62,810 nucleotides of DNA from Burkholderiaceae bacterium (GTDB taxonomy: Bacteria > Pseudomonadota > Gammaproteobacteria > Burkholderiales > Rhodocyclaceae): NCBI GenBank assembly GCA_021738065.1, contig JAIPCT010000008.1:1-62810 (forward strand). Direction: 5' to 3'. The notes beneath the pieces were generated by a model. The model worked only from the letters and a program-made list of their open reading frames with translations. It did not search any database and had not been told where the DNA came from. The translations under genes and the position numbers were made by a program. Each line of letters begins with the position of its first letter. Within the stretch, counting starts at the first letter, position 1. Of this stretch, positions 36,328-45,754 are shown in pieces.

Positions 36328-37712
36328 ACCCGCAGCGGCTCGCCCAGCACCTCGATCAGTGCCGTGCCCAGGTCGCGGCAATTCAACCATGGCAAGTTGC
36401 CGGCCGGCTGACGCGCATCAACGGCCTGGTCATGGAGGCTTCTGGCCTCAAACTGCCGCTGGGTGCCGCGGTTCGTATCCGTCTGCCGGGCGAAGGAATG
36501 GTTGAAGCCGAAATAGTCGGCTTTTCGGGTGACCGACTGTTCATGATGCCTACCGAGGATGTCTATGGCTTGGCCCCAGGCGCTCAAGTGCTGCCACTGG
36601 AGCCGCCTCCTGCGGCTCTGATCGTAGGAAAGAACCCGCCCGCAAAGCGCCGCGCCCCGGATCGAACCAAGCACTTGCCGGTGGGTGACGAACTCCTCGG
36701 TCGGGTGGTCGATGGCAATGGCCGGCCCCTGGATAATCTCGGCCCGCTGGAAGGACACCATTTGCGTTCTTTGGCCAGCCGACCTCTGAATCCTTTGCAG
36801 CGGGAACCGATCCGCCACACCATGGATGTCGGCATTCGTGCCATCAACGCCTTGCTGACGGTAGGTCGTGGTCAGCGATTGGGATTATTTGCCGGCTCGG
36901 GCGTGGGCAAGAGCGTACTTCTAGGCATGATGGCCAGCTATACCGCGGCCGATAGGATCGTAGTCGGCCTGATCGGCGAACGAGGTCGCGAAGTCCAGGA
37001 ATTCATAGAACAAAACCTAGGCAGTACAGGTCGCGCACGCTCTGTGGTGGTTGCCGCTCCCGCCGACGTCAGCCCGTTGCTGCGCTTGCAAGGCGCTGCC
37101 TACGCGACAGCCATCGCAGAGCATTTTCGCGACCAAGGGCAGCATGTACTACTGATCATGGACTCGCTTACACGATACGCGATGGCCCAGCGCGAAATCG
37201 CCCTTGCCATTGGCGAGCCTCCGGTCACGCGAGGCTATCCGCCGTCGGTTTTCGCCCGTCTACCCCAATTGGTGGAGCGTGCAGGCAACGGTCCCGTTGG
37301 AGGTGGCTCGATTACTGCTTTCTACACCGTGCTTACCGAAGGTGATGATCCGCAGGATCCAATTGCAGATGCGGCACGCGCCATTCTCGACGGGCATATT
37401 GTGCTGGCTCGTCATCTCGCGGATGCCGGACACTATCCAGCCATTGATATCGAGCAATCCATTTCACGCGTTATGAACCAATTGATCATGCCGGAGCAAT
37501 TTGATCGTGTCCGCCAATTCAAGCAGCTCTATGCCCGCTATCAGCGCGCGCGCGACCTGCTGGCAGTTGGCGCCTATTCGGCCGGTGGCGACCCATTGCT
37601 CGATCGAGCCATTTCAATCTTTCCGACGCTGGAAGCCTTTCTGCAGCAACCCATCGCAGAGCGCGCCGGCAGCGAGGCTTCACGTCAGCGCCTTGAAGCA
37701 ATATTCGAATAA
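36324..37712 (+). CDS. fliI: Flagellum-specific ATP synthase FliI
   Basis: A 462-residue F1-beta-like ATPase of the flagellar type III export apparatus. Walker [16 protein letters not shown] and Walker [13 protein letters not shown] are intact, with [26 protein letters not shown] as family signature. It overlaps fliH by 4 bp and is followed by fliJ after 44 bp. Confidence 0.97.
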   Translation: MNPQRLAQHLDQCRAQVAAIQPWQVAGRLTRINGLVMEASGLKLPLGAAVRIRLPGEGMVEAEIVGFSGDRLFMMPTEDVYGLAPGAQVLPLEPPPAALIVGKNPPAKRRAPDRTKHLPVGDELLGRVVDGNGRPLDNLGPLEGHHLRSLASRPLNPLQREPIRHTMDVGIRAINALLTVGRGQRLGLFAGSGVGKSVLLGMMASYTAADRIVVGLIGERGREVQEFIEQNLGSTGRARSVVVAAPADVSPLLRLQGAAYATAIAEHFRDQGQHVLLIMDSLTRYAMAQREIALAIGEPPVTRGYPPSVFARLPQLVERAGNGPVGGGSITAFYTVLTEGDDPQDPIADAARAILDGHIVLARHLADAGHYPAIDIEQSISRVMNQLIMPEQFDRVRQFKQLYARYQRARDLLAVGAYSAGGDPLLDRAISIFPTLEAFLQQPIAERAGSEASRQRLEAIFE

Positions 37713-37756
37713 CCAAGCCAAAGGCCTAATTCAAGCATCACACCATTTCTCCGACC

Positions 37757-38203
37757 ATGTCTCCACACTTTCCTCTTCAGCCATTGCTAGACCTCTCCCA
37801 TATGCGTCTTGATGAAGCGGCGCGCAAATTAGGTGAATTGATTGCCGGCGAGCAGGAGGCATCGCAACGCCACCGTCTGCTCGTGGAATACCGGGAGGAA
37901 TACTATTCAAGATTTCTGGAGGCGGCAAAGAGCGGCATAGGACCTGGCGAATGGAACAATTACATCAATTTTCTCGCTCGCATCGACGCTGCCATTGCGC
38001 CAGCCGCCCAATCGATGACATTAAGCCAGGAACAAACGCTTGCCGGCCAACAGGACTGGATGGGAAAACAAGGCCGCGTCAAAGCATTTGACACGCTGGC
38101 AAACCGGCATCGCTCCAAACTTGCAGGCAAGGAACAGCGCGCGGAACAGCAAGCGAGTGACGAACATGGCGCGAGGACTTGCGGAAGCAGCACACCCGAT
38201 TGA
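37757..38203 (+). CDS. fliJ: Flagellar export protein FliJ
   Basis: A 148-residue protein, predicted to be a long coiled-coil hairpin, with LDLSHMRLDEAARKLGELIAGEQEA near the start. FliJ is the central stalk of the FliI ring and an escort for chaperones. Sequence conservation is low in this family, so position between fliI and fliK carries much of the call. The C-terminal tail (GARTCGSSTPD) is polar. Confidence 0.88.
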   Translation: MSPHFPLQPLLDLSHMRLDEAARKLGELIAGEQEASQRHRLLVEYREEYYSRFLEAAKSGIGPGEWNNYINFLARIDAAIAPAAQSMTLSQEQTLAGQQDWMGKQGRVKAFDTLANRHRSKLAGKEQRAEQQASDEHGARTCGSSTPD

Positions 38204-38244
38204 GTTCTGACTAGGACCTATCCGGGAAGATTTGCCCTGGGTCA

Positions 38245-38260
38245 TGGCACAAGCCTTGCT
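38245..38260 (+). promoter_or_regulatory. Sigma-54 promoter for fliK-fliR
   Basis: It reads TGGCAC-AAGCC-TTGCT, a full match to the -24/-12 consensus with a 5-base spacer. Transcription would start near 38272, about 29 nt before the fliK ATG. It probably drives fliKLMNOPQR. Confidence 0.85.
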
Positions 38261-38300
38261 TAATCAAGTCCACGATCATTCATGCCGAAAGACAATCCTC

Positions 38301-39467
38301 ATGGCTGACATTCTTATAGCTCCCCAGACGGCCAGTGCAGTGCCGCCTGTGTCCGGTCGCGGCAAAGACCCAGGCACGCATGACGCCGCCCCTGACAACA
38401 TGGATGCCGGTGCGAGTCCGACATTCGCAACGGTGCTGAAATCCAGAAGCGAAACCGTCCCGGCGGATACCGACAAGCAAAATCCAGCGGAAGTGGACTC
38501 GGTTTTTGTTGCCAGCAATATCGCGCCGCCTGAGGTCGCAAGCGCGGTCTTGAGCCTGCTGCGAGCCGATTCGTCTCTCGGTTTGCGGGATCTGCACCAA
38601 GTCTCATTGACAGGCACTGCAACAGCCGCCTCGCTTGTCAAACCATCAGCGGATCGGAGCGATCCCGAATTGCTCACCCAACTGCCGTCAGAATCTCCTG
38701 AGTTTCCATTGTCACGGTCGTTGATACCTCCCACATCCGCGTCCACCGCAAGTCCAATCTCCCCAGCACCTGCCGCACAGGAACCACCTCGTGGAGTTGG
38801 AGCTTCTGCGGGGCTATTGCGAGAGCGCAGCTTCGTTGCGGACAAGCTTGCCGCCAAAGCGGCAATTGCTGCCGATACCGGCGTGACCGGGAAACTTCCG
38901 TCAATTCAGGAGACTGGCAGCGGAGACTTTTCCGACATCATGGATCAAATGGCACACAGCGCGACCACGAACTCACTGCCGTCATCCCTCGCTGCCCCCG
39001 CGACATCGGCAACATCAACAGCGGGAATGAAACTCGAGACCCCGCTAGGCCATGCCGGATGGCGCGATGAATTTGGCCAGAAACTGACCTGGATGGTGAG
39101 CAATAGCCGGCAACAGGCCGAAATAGTCTTGAATCCGCCGCAACTCGGACGCATCGAAGTGACCTTGACGCTTGATGGTGATCGAGCCAGTGCGCTCTTT
39201 GTCTCACCCCATGCTGCCGTGCGTGAAGCGCTGGAAAGTTCTATGATTCGCTTGCGCGAGGTGCTCGCCGATGCTGGAGTCACCCTCGGGCAGACCCATG
39301 TCGGCGCAGAAGCGCGCCGAGATCCGGACGCGGCGAATCTGAAACATGACGAGATCGCCCTGGTTCGCAAGAACGCCGAACAAATTGCCTTGAACATTGA
39401 TGCGGCGGGCAACGGAGCACGATCGCACTCTGCCTATGGGCGCGGGATGGTGGACGTCTTCGCCTAA
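38301..39467 (+). CDS. fliK: Flagellar hook-length control protein FliK
   Basis: A 388-residue protein. The N-terminal 260 residues are Ser/Thr/Ala/Pro-rich and poorly conserved, as usual for the molecular-ruler part. The C-terminal domain (about 270-370) has ILNPPQLGRIEVTLTLDGDRASALFV and LREVLADAGVTLGQTHV, the Flg_hook signature that switches export specificity. The ATG at 38301 is taken because the sigma-54 promoter lies inside the longer open frame, so earlier starts would not be transcribed from it. Confidence 0.93.
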   Translation: MADILIAPQTASAVPPVSGRGKDPGTHDAAPDNMDAGASPTFATVLKSRSETVPADTDKQNPAEVDSVFVASNIAPPEVASAVLSLLRADSSLGLRDLHQVSLTGTATAASLVKPSADRSDPELLTQLPSESPEFPLSRSLIPPTSASTASPISPAPAAQEPPRGVGASAGLLRERSFVADKLAAKAAIAADTGVTGKLPSIQETGSGDFSDIMDQMAHSATTNSLPSSLAAPATSATSTAGMKLETPLGHAGWRDEFGQKLTWMVSNSRQQAEIVLNPPQLGRIEVTLTLDGDRASALFVSPHAAVREALESSMIRLREVLADAGVTLGQTHVGAEARRDPDAANLKHDEIALVRKNAEQIALNIDAAGNGARSHSAYGRGMVDVFA

Positions 39468-39586
39468 AGTGCAACACTGCGGCGCCTAGCCGCTCGCAGA
39501 CCGAATCGCAATAGCTGGAAGCGGCTGATGACACGGGACGCACGCCGTGATTCTTCAGTCTGATCAGCATACCCTGGAGAGTCGAA

Positions 39587-40159
39587 ATGGCTGAAGCCAA
39601 AAAAACCGAAGCTGAAGCAAGCCCTGCGCCGCCGAAGAGCAAAAGCAAACTGATGCTATTTATCATCATCGGCGTTGTCGTAGTGCTATTGGCCGGTGGC
39701 GGCGCATTTTTCATGCTGAAAAAGAATGCTCCTGCTCACGGCGAGGGCGGCGCAGATACATCAAGCGAAGGAGCAAAAAAACAGAAGACCGATCTTGGCG
39801 CGCCTCCCGCTTACTATAAGTTCGACAAAGCCTTTACCGTCAAGCTGCAATCCGAGCAACAAGATGCCTATTTGCAGACTGAAGTGCAATTCAGGCTCGA
39901 AAATGCCCTGGATCAGGACTTGTTGAAGCAATACGAACCGGAATTGAAACATCGGATCACCCTGACTCTGATGAGCAAGCAGGCAACCGAGCTTGCAACA
40001 GCCGCCGGGGTTCAAAAGCTGGCCAACGAATTACGCAATGTTGCCAATCAGGTACTCGGATCACCTGCCAAGACAGGCGGTGGCACCGCTCCGGCGGACA
40101 CCGCTGATCCCGGCGACCCCGTACAATCCGTGCTATTCTCAACCTTCATTGTCCAGTAA
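39587..40159 (+). CDS. fliL: Flagellar basal body protein FliL
   Basis: A 190-residue protein with one TM (about 20-40, LMLFIIIGVVVVLLAGGGAFFML) and a periplasmic domain with AFTVKLQSEQQDAYLQTEVQFRL. FliL rings surround the stator and support torque. The ATG follows GGAGAGTCGAA. It lies 119 bp after fliK. Confidence 0.94.
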   Translation: MAEAKKTEAEASPAPPKSKSKLMLFIIIGVVVVLLAGGGAFFMLKKNAPAHGEGGADTSSEGAKKQKTDLGAPPAYYKFDKAFTVKLQSEQQDAYLQTEVQFRLENALDQDLLKQYEPELKHRITLTLMSKQATELATAAGVQKLANELRNVANQVLGSPAKTGGGTAPADTADPGDPVQSVLFSTFIVQ

Positions 40160-40185
40160 CTTATGACCCTTTCCAGACGCTGACT

Positions 40186-41163
40186 ATGGCTCAGGATTTT
40201 CTCTCCCAGGAAGAAGTTGATGCCCTGCTCAAGGGTGTTACCGGGGAAGCCGACGAAACACCAGCGGAAGCTGGCGAAACCGGGGGCGTCAAGAACTACG
40301 ACATTGGCCGCCAGGAACGTATCGTTCGCGGACGCATGCCGACGATGGAACTCATCAACGAGCGGTTTGCCCGATTCCTCCGCATTGGGCTGTTCAACTA
40401 CATGCATCGCGGCATCGAGATCTCCATCGGGCCGATAAAAGTCCAGAAGTACAGCGAATTCATTCGCAATCTCGTGGTGCCGACAAACCTCAATCTGATT
40501 AATGCCAAGCCCTTGCGTGGCACGGGCCTGATCGTGCTGGACCCAAATTTGGTTTTTCTCGTTGTCGACAACATGTTTGGTGGCAATGGCCGCTTCCATA
40601 CCCGCGTCGAAGGCCGCGACTTCACGGCGACCGAGCAGCGAATCATCCAGGGCCTGCTTGGCGTCATTTTCGAGGAATACGAGAAAGCCTGGCAACCTGA
40701 GTTCCCGCTCAAGTTTGAGTACATAAGATCGGAAATGAACACGCAGTTCGCCAATATTGCGACACCGTCCGAGGTCGTGATCGCAATTACCTTCAATCTC
40801 GAACTTGGCGGCAATTCATCAGATCTTCACATTTGCCTGCCCTACTCGATGGTGGAGCCGATTCGGGATACTCTCTACAGCGCAATGCATAGTGAGCAAG
40901 CTTCTTCCGACAACCGCTGGACCGGATTACTGACCCGGCAGTTGCAGACGGCGGAGGTTGAAATGGTCGCCACACTGGGGGCCACAAACGTAACTTTTGG
41001 CGAAATCGTAAACATGAAAATCGGTGACATCATTCCACTGACAATCGACGAAAACATTCTCGCCACGGTCGATGGCGTGCCGGTCATCGAGTCGCGCTAC
41101 GGCATACAGAATGGGCAGTACGCGCTGAAAATCGAACGTTTTCTCGCCGAAAAAGAAGCGTGA
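40186..41163 (+). CDS. fliM: Flagellar motor switch protein FliM
   Basis: A 325-residue C-ring protein. The N-terminal CheY-P-binding peptide FLSQEEVDALLKGV is intact. A middle domain and a C-terminal SpoA domain follow (VNMKIGDIIPLTIDENI). It follows fliL by 26 bp and precedes fliN by 48 bp. Confidence 0.97.
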   Translation: MAQDFLSQEEVDALLKGVTGEADETPAEAGETGGVKNYDIGRQERIVRGRMPTMELINERFARFLRIGLFNYMHRGIEISIGPIKVQKYSEFIRNLVVPTNLNLINAKPLRGTGLIVLDPNLVFLVVDNMFGGNGRFHTRVEGRDFTATEQRIIQGLLGVIFEEYEKAWQPEFPLKFEYIRSEMNTQFANIATPSEVVIAITFNLELGGNSSDLHICLPYSMVEPIRDTLYSAMHSEQASSDNRWTGLLTRQLQTAEVEMVATLGATNVTFGEIVNMKIGDIIPLTIDENILATVDGVPVIESRYGIQNGQYALKIERFLAEKEA

Positions 41164-41211
41164 TCAATACACCAGACGCCCCTTCGGGCGCCGCGATGTC
41201 AGGGGCATAAC

Positions 41212-41637
41212 ATGAGCGATACAGAACCGTCCGTCAGCACAGAGCAACAGACTACCGAAGACGACTGGGCTGCCGCCATGGGCGAACAGGACGCGGCAAC
41301 TGCGGTTGGTGCGGAGGCGCAGCCCGCGCAGATTTTCGAGCAGTTTTCCGAAGCCGGTGGAAAATTATCGGCACCGCAGGGTTTCGACATGATCATGGAT
41401 ATCCCGGTCGCGCTGACTGTGGAACTCGGGCGGACCAAAATTTCCATTCGCAACCTGTTGCAATTGGCCCACGGCTCAATCGTCGAACTCGACGGACTGG
41501 CCGGAGAACCTATGGATGTCCTGATCAATGGCACACTCATCGCACAGGGTGAAGTCGTGGTCGTCAATGATAAGTTCGGCATCCGCCTGACAGACATCAT
41601 CACGCCACAGGAACGCGTGCGCAAACTAAACCGCTGA
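41212..41637 (+). CDS. fliN: Flagellar motor switch protein FliN
   Basis: A 141-residue C-ring protein with a SpoA domain at the C-terminus (IPVALTVELGRTKISIRNLL, LAGEPMDVLINGTLIAQGEVVVVNDKFGIRLTDI). The N-terminal about 60 residues are acidic and Ala-rich. Just after its stop (41639-41649) is an 11-base partial match to the dispersed repeat. The ribosome-binding site is AGGGG. Confidence 0.96.
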   Translation: MSDTEPSVSTEQQTTEDDWAAAMGEQDAATAVGAEAQPAQIFEQFSEAGGKLSAPQGFDMIMDIPVALTVELGRTKISIRNLLQLAHGSIVELDGLAGEPMDVLINGTLIAQGEVVVVNDKFGIRLTDIITPQERVRKLNR

Positions 41638-41745
41638 TAAGTCGGCGCTTAGGCCCTTTGCTTCGCGGCTTTTCCCAGCGCCAATCGCTTTAAGCTGGAG
41701 TTAATTCATCCGTCGCTATCGCGCCCTTGTCCGGCGCGGTTTCAC

Positions 41746-42153
41746 ATGCGCATGCGCTACCAGCTGTTTGTCCTTATCGGTCTGTCCATTCTTGCCACCG
41801 AAGCGTCGGCGCAAGCAACTGTCGTCCCTTCAACGAGCGGGAGCCTGACACAAATGGCTCTTGCCCTGATCGGCGTTCTGGCACTTCTGATCGGCAGCCT
41901 CTGGTTGTTGAAAAAACTCACGGTGCAGCGTGGCGATGCAGGATTGATGCGAATAGTCTCCGCCACGGCTGTCGGTGGACGTGAGCGCATCGTAATAGTC
42001 GAGGTCGGCAGCACCTGGTTGGTGTTGGGAGTTGCTCCGGGGCGTGTTTCCGCACTTGCTGAAATACCCCGCCAATCACTACCCGAGCCGGCGCCGAACT
42101 CTGCCGCCGCAGCCCTACCCGATTGGTTGCAGAAGTTCATGCGCGGACGCTGA
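41746..42153 (+). CDS. fliO: Flagellar export component FliO
   Basis: A 135-residue protein. An N-terminal signal-like segment (1-23) is followed by a single TM (about 35-55, [19 protein letters not shown]) and a small cytoplasmic domain with [20 protein letters not shown]. FliO helps assemble the FliP ring. The start ATG begins MRMRYQ; an in-frame ATG lies 6 bp on. fliP starts 2 bases after its stop. Confidence 0.92.
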   Translation: MRMRYQLFVLIGLSILATEASAQATVVPSTSGSLTQMALALIGVLALLIGSLWLLKKLTVQRGDAGLMRIVSATAVGGRERIVIVEVGSTWLVLGVAPGRVSALAEIPRQSLPEPAPNSAAAALPDWLQKFMRGR

Positions 42154-42155
42154 AC

Positions 42156-42887
42156 ATGCGAGCGGGCCTGATTTGCCTTTTTCTGCTTTTACCGAGCCTA
42201 GCGTTTGCCCAGGCCATGCCGGCAATCACAAGTACGCCGGCGGCGGGTGGCGGCGTGCAGTGGTCGCTGTCGATCCAGACCCTGCTGCTACTCACCAGCC
42301 TGACCTTCCTGCCCGCACTGATTCTGATGATGACCAGCTTCACCCGCATCATCATCGTCTTTTCGCTCCTGCGCCATGCCTTGGGAACTCAGACTTCTCC
42401 ACCGAATCAAGTGCTGGTTGGTCTGGCGCTGTTCCTGACTTTTTTCATCATGGCACCTGTGGGCGATCGCATCTACAAAGATGCCTATCTGCCTCTCACT
42501 GAAAACAAGATCAACTTTCAGGAAGCGCTCGACAAGGGTGCTGTTCCACTCCGGGCGTTCATGCTCAAGCAAGTTCGCGCCGCCGACCTCGCAACTTTCT
42601 CGCGTGTCGCCAAGGAAGCGGTGCCGACCGAGGTGGATCAGATACCGATGCGGGTCTTGATCCCCGCTTTCGTGACTTCCGAGCTCAAAACCGCTTTCCA
42701 GATCGGTTTCATCGTATTTATTCCGTTCCTGATCATCGACATGATCGTCGCTTCGGTGTTGATGTCGATGGGCATGATGATGATGTCGCCGGTCATCGTC
42801 GCCCTGCCCTTCAAGATCATGCTCTTCGTCCTGGTCGATGGCTGGAACCTGCTGATCGGATCGCTCGTCCTGAGTTTCGGCGCATGA
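42156..42887 (+). CDS. fliP: Flagellar export gate protein FliP
   Basis: A 243-residue integral membrane protein with a cleavable signal peptide (about 1-19) and four TM helices. Family sequences are [43 protein letters not shown] and [16 protein letters not shown]. It forms the export-gate core with FliQ and FliR. It overlaps fliQ by 4 bp (ATGA). Confidence 0.97.
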   Translation: MRAGLICLFLLLPSLAFAQAMPAITSTPAAGGGVQWSLSIQTLLLLTSLTFLPALILMMTSFTRIIIVFSLLRHALGTQTSPPNQVLVGLALFLTFFIMAPVGDRIYKDAYLPLTENKINFQEALDKGAVPLRAFMLKQVRAADLATFSRVAKEAVPTEVDQIPMRVLIPAFVTSELKTAFQIGFIVFIPFLIIDMIVASVLMSMGMMMMSPVIVALPFKIMLFVLVDGWNLLIGSLVLSFGA

Positions 42888-43153
42888 CACCCACCACGGT
42901 TATCGAGATCGGGCGCGGCGCGCTGGAACTTACCTTGATGATTTCCGCGCCCTTGTTCATTGCAGCCCTGGTCACCGGGCTCATTGTCAGCATCTTTCAG
43001 GCGGCGACCCAGATCAACGAAGCGACCTTGTCCTTTGTGCCGAAGCTCCTCGCCATATTCATTACCCTGATTCTTGCCGGGCCATGGATGATCACCATGA
43101 TCACCGACTACATGCGCCGCCTTTACGAGTCGATTCCCGGAGTCATCGGCTAG
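42884..43153 (+). CDS. fliQ: Flagellar export gate protein FliQ
   Basis: An 89-residue protein of two TM helices with [26 protein letters not shown], the FliQ signature. Its stop codon TAG overlaps the GTG start of fliR by one base. Confidence 0.97.
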   Translation: MTPTTVIEIGRGALELTLMISAPLFIAALVTGLIVSIFQAATQINEATLSFVPKLLAIFITLILAGPWMITMITDYMRRLYESIPGVIG

Positions 43154-43938
43154 TGATATCCATCAGCTCGGTACAACTCGATACCTGGCTCGGCTTGTTC
43201 ATCTACCCTCTGACGCGAATTCTCGCCCTGCTGGCGACGGCGCCGGTGTTCAACAATGCGGCAATGCCGGTGCGCGCACGCTTGATTGCGGGCTTGGCCA
43301 TCACGCTGCCCCTCGTCTCAGTGCTGCCAGCGCCACCGGCGGTTCCGGCGGGATCGTGGCTGGGCCTGACCATCCTCGGCGAGCAATTGCTGATCGGTGT
43401 GCTGATGGGCTATTCGCTACGTATCGCGTTTACCGCCTTGGACGTTGCGGGAGAAATGATCGGCCTGCAAATGGGACTGTCGTTCGCCACGTTTTTCGAT
43501 CCCGGCAGTGGCGGCCAGACGCCGGTAATGGCCCAGTTCCTGGGTCTGATGACAGCCCTGGTCTTTCTCGCCATGAACGGTCATCTGCTGATGCTGACAT
43601 TGCTGGCCGAGAGCTTCACGTTGCTGCCGGTGAGCGCGACACCTTTTCATGCGGCAGCGTTTTCTTCATTGCTGACATCGGCGGCGATGATGTTTTCGCT
43701 TGGCGTGATGCTGGCCTTGCCATTGGTGACCGCCTTGCTGGTGACCAATATATCGCTGGGAGTGCTGGCAAGAGTCGCACCCACGCTGAATCTGTTTGCG
43801 GTTGGCTTTCCGGTAACGCTGGCACTGGGGTTTGTCGTGCTGATGTTGTCCCTGCCTTATATCGGTGATGCCATGGACGGTGTTTTCAGCCGAGGTTTTG
43901 AGACACTGGAAACCGTGCTGCGCGCCGCCGCTGGATGA
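43153..43938 (+). CDS. fliR: Flagellar export gate protein FliR
   Basis: A 261-residue protein with several TM helices and motifs FIYPLTRILALLATAPVF, LDVAGEMIGLQMGLSFATFFDP and APTLNLFAVGFPVTL. Start is a GTG sharing its first base with the fliQ TAG. This ends the fliK-fliR run; it converges with the lipoprotein gene 9 bp away. flhB and flhA are not in the window. Confidence 0.95.
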   Translation: MISISSVQLDTWLGLFIYPLTRILALLATAPVFNNAAMPVRARLIAGLAITLPLVSVLPAPPAVPAGSWLGLTILGEQLLIGVLMGYSLRIAFTALDVAGEMIGLQMGLSFATFFDPGSGGQTPVMAQFLGLMTALVFLAMNGHLLMLTLLAESFTLLPVSATPFHAAAFSSLLTSAAMMFSLGVMLALPLVTALLVTNISLGVLARVAPTLNLFAVGFPVTLALGFVVLMLSLPYIGDAMDGVFSRGFETLETVLRAAAG

Positions 43939-43947
43939 CGGCGCGAC

Positions 43948-44433
43948 TCACATTCGTGTCAATTGAATCACGCCTTGTGCCACCCGCTGCGATCCCAGTA
44001 TCGACGAATCGAGCCCTTCGGTGTATTCAATAACCGAGTAGGTATCAAAACCATTCCGGCGCATCAATTCCTTGGCGCGCTGATGGAACACGACACGCGC
44101 TTCGCCGGCACCGCCGGTATAAACGCGCTTCATTTTCAATGACAAATGATAGTGACTGTCGGGGAAGGTTGCTTGCTCGATTTCCCAGTTGGGTGCGAGC
44201 GGGTCGAGTATCAGCCATGCAGCGCCCGCATACAAACCCCAGGTTACAACTTTCTCCAACGGAATCTGGATCGACTTCGTCACGTTGAGCGTTGTATCCG
44301 GGATGATTGGCCCTTGCGCGGGGAAATTTCCGTCGAGACTCGTCGGCCCGGGATAATCGAGCACACTGCAGCCGGCGAGACCCCAGGCTGTGGCGATGGC
44401 AAGCAAAAGTCGGCGCTGGCGAGACGGTATCAT
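43948..44433 (-). CDS. Predicted lipoprotein, co-transcribed with flgL
   Basis: A 161-residue protein of no recognised family. Its signal peptide has a basic start SRQRRLLLA, hydrophobic core AIATAWGL and lipobox LAGC (Cys at about 22). The mature part has ITKSIQIPLEKVVTWGLYAGAAWLILDPLAPNW and a beta-rich end. The ATG overlaps the flgL stop (ATGA), so it is probably translated with flgL. The basic n-region of the signal peptide is encoded by a copy of the dispersed repeat read antisense. Confidence 0.75.
   Translation of the reverse strand: MIPSRQRRLLLAIATAWGLAGCSVLDYPGPTSLDGNFPAQGPIIPDTTLNVTKSIQIPLEKVVTWGLYAGAAWLILDPLAPNWEIEQATFPDSHYHLSLKMKRVYTGGAGEARVVFHQRAKELMRRNGFDTYSVIEYTEGLDSSILGSQRVAQGVIQLTRM
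44405..44429 (+). repeat. Dispersed 25-bp repeat, copy 7 (signal peptide of lipoprotein)
   Basis: Two terminal mismatches to the shared pattern. It lies antisense at codons 2-9 of the lipoprotein gene, giving PSRQRRLL, and supplies the positive charges of the signal peptide. Confidence 0.85.
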
Positions 44434-45728
44434 CGCAGATAGTTGAACAGTGAGAGTTGCGATATTTTGGCGAAAGACAGCTGCGCCGCCTCCAGATTGG
44501 TCTGCTTGCGCGTCAGATCCGTAATCGTCTTGGCGTAGTCGATGTCTTGCAATTCAGACAACGTCTGCTGGTACTGCAATTCCAGGTCCTGGGTCAGATT
44601 GGCTATCGAGTCAACCTCGTTCATGCGGGAACCGACTTGGGCACGAACTCGCAAGATGTTGTCGCTGGCTTTGTCGATGTTGGTCACCGCAAAGCCGATT
44701 TCGTTTGACAGCTTGGTATTCGCGACTGGCGAAGCTCCGGGTGCCTCAAGCGCACCAATCAATTTTGACAGCGTGGCAAAAATACTCTGGGAACTGCTGG
44801 GCACGATGGAAAAACTGTCTCCAGTCGCAGGGTCACCTGTGATGGCGAGACTGGCACCCAGGTCAAAGGCCGGCTCAGCGCCCTGGGATTGCAGAACAAT
44901 CGGCTGGCCTGGTTGAAACAAACGCTGACTCACCAGAGGCGCAGGTGCTGCGGCTCCGGTCAGGAGCGAGTCGCCACTGGCAGTATCGACCAGATCGTAG
45001 CTGGTAACGCCTGCAGTTATGGTCATTCGGACCTCAATGTTCTTCGTGGTCGCCGCATTCCAGCTTGCTTGATTGGTGACCGAGCCCGAATCGATCACTC
45101 CCGTGCCGGTATTGCCAGCAGTGTAACCAGTGACAAAGTCGCCGTTGCCATTCCGGATGCGCCTGAACACATCACTGCCTGAATTGCTGACTTCGATAAA
45201 CCGGTTCGGCGAGACTTGCAGTTTGCGCTGACCGTCGTCGCCCTGATACGCAATTTCATTTCCGGCGAGTATGTTGTCAACCGATCCGCCGAACGGTGTG
45301 GTCGAACTCATGAATCCGCCAAAAATATGGTTGCCGGTGCCATCCGTAGAGTTTGCGATGTTGAGTAAGGCGTCAAAGTGCATGCGCAATTCTGTCGCGA
45401 TACTTTTCCGGTCGCTAACCGAAAGACTCGAATTTCCGCCCAAAACAGCAAGTTCGCGTGCCCTTGCCAGAATGCCTCCGGTACTTGTCAGGTAGGTCTC
45501 TTCCAGGCCCAGGGCCGAGGTAGCGTAATCCTGGTTCTGCTTGAACTGGGCAACGACATCGCTGGCCTGGGTGACTTCCAGTGCTCTGGCTGCGGCGACC
45601 GGGTCATCGCTGGGCGTCAGAATCCGTCGACCGCTAGCCACCTGTTGCTGGGTGTGCAACAGCGAGGCGGTTTGTCGATTGATTGACGCGACCCCCGCAT
45701 CAAAAATCATTCCGGTACTAACACGCAT
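44430..45728 (-). CDS. flgL: Flagellar hook-filament junction protein FlgL
   Basis: A 432-residue protein. N-terminal MRVSTGMIFDAGVASINRQ and C-terminal EAAQLSFAKISQLSLFNYLR are the FlgL/flagellin-like termini. QQQVASGRRILTPSDDPVAAARALE is the family signature. The ATG at 45728 follows AAGGAG. It comes 26 bp after flgK, and its stop overlaps the downstream lipoprotein start. Confidence 0.95.
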   Translation of the reverse strand: MRVSTGMIFDAGVASINRQTASLLHTQQQVASGRRILTPSDDPVAAARALEVTQASDVVAQFKQNQDYATSALGLEETYLTSTGGILARARELAVLGGNSSLSVSDRKSIATELRMHFDALLNIANSTDGTGNHIFGGFMSSTTPFGGSVDNILAGNEIAYQGDDGQRKLQVSPNRFIEVSNSGSDVFRRIRNGNGDFVTGYTAGNTGTGVIDSGSVTNQASWNAATTKNIEVRMTITAGVTSYDLVDTASGDSLLTGAAAPAPLVSQRLFQPGQPIVLQSQGAEPAFDLGASLAITGDPATGDSFSIVPSSSQSIFATLSKLIGALEAPGASPVANTKLSNEIGFAVTNIDKASDNILRVRAQVGSRMNEVDSIANLTQDLELQYQQTLSELQDIDYAKTITDLTRKQTNLEAAQLSFAKISQLSLFNYLR

Positions 45729-45754
45729 GGGACACTCCTTCATTCATCGGCATA

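Noticed and set aside
41639-41649. Possible twelfth copy of the dispersed repeat just after fliN
   Set aside because: Only AAGTCGGCGCT (11 bases) matches; the rest differs. It may be a remnant but is too short to list.
26804-44126. Shared 15-mer CGGTATAAACGCGCT at about 26806 and 44114
   Set aside because: One or two exact 15-mers are expected by chance in 63 kb, and the two sites have unrelated contexts.
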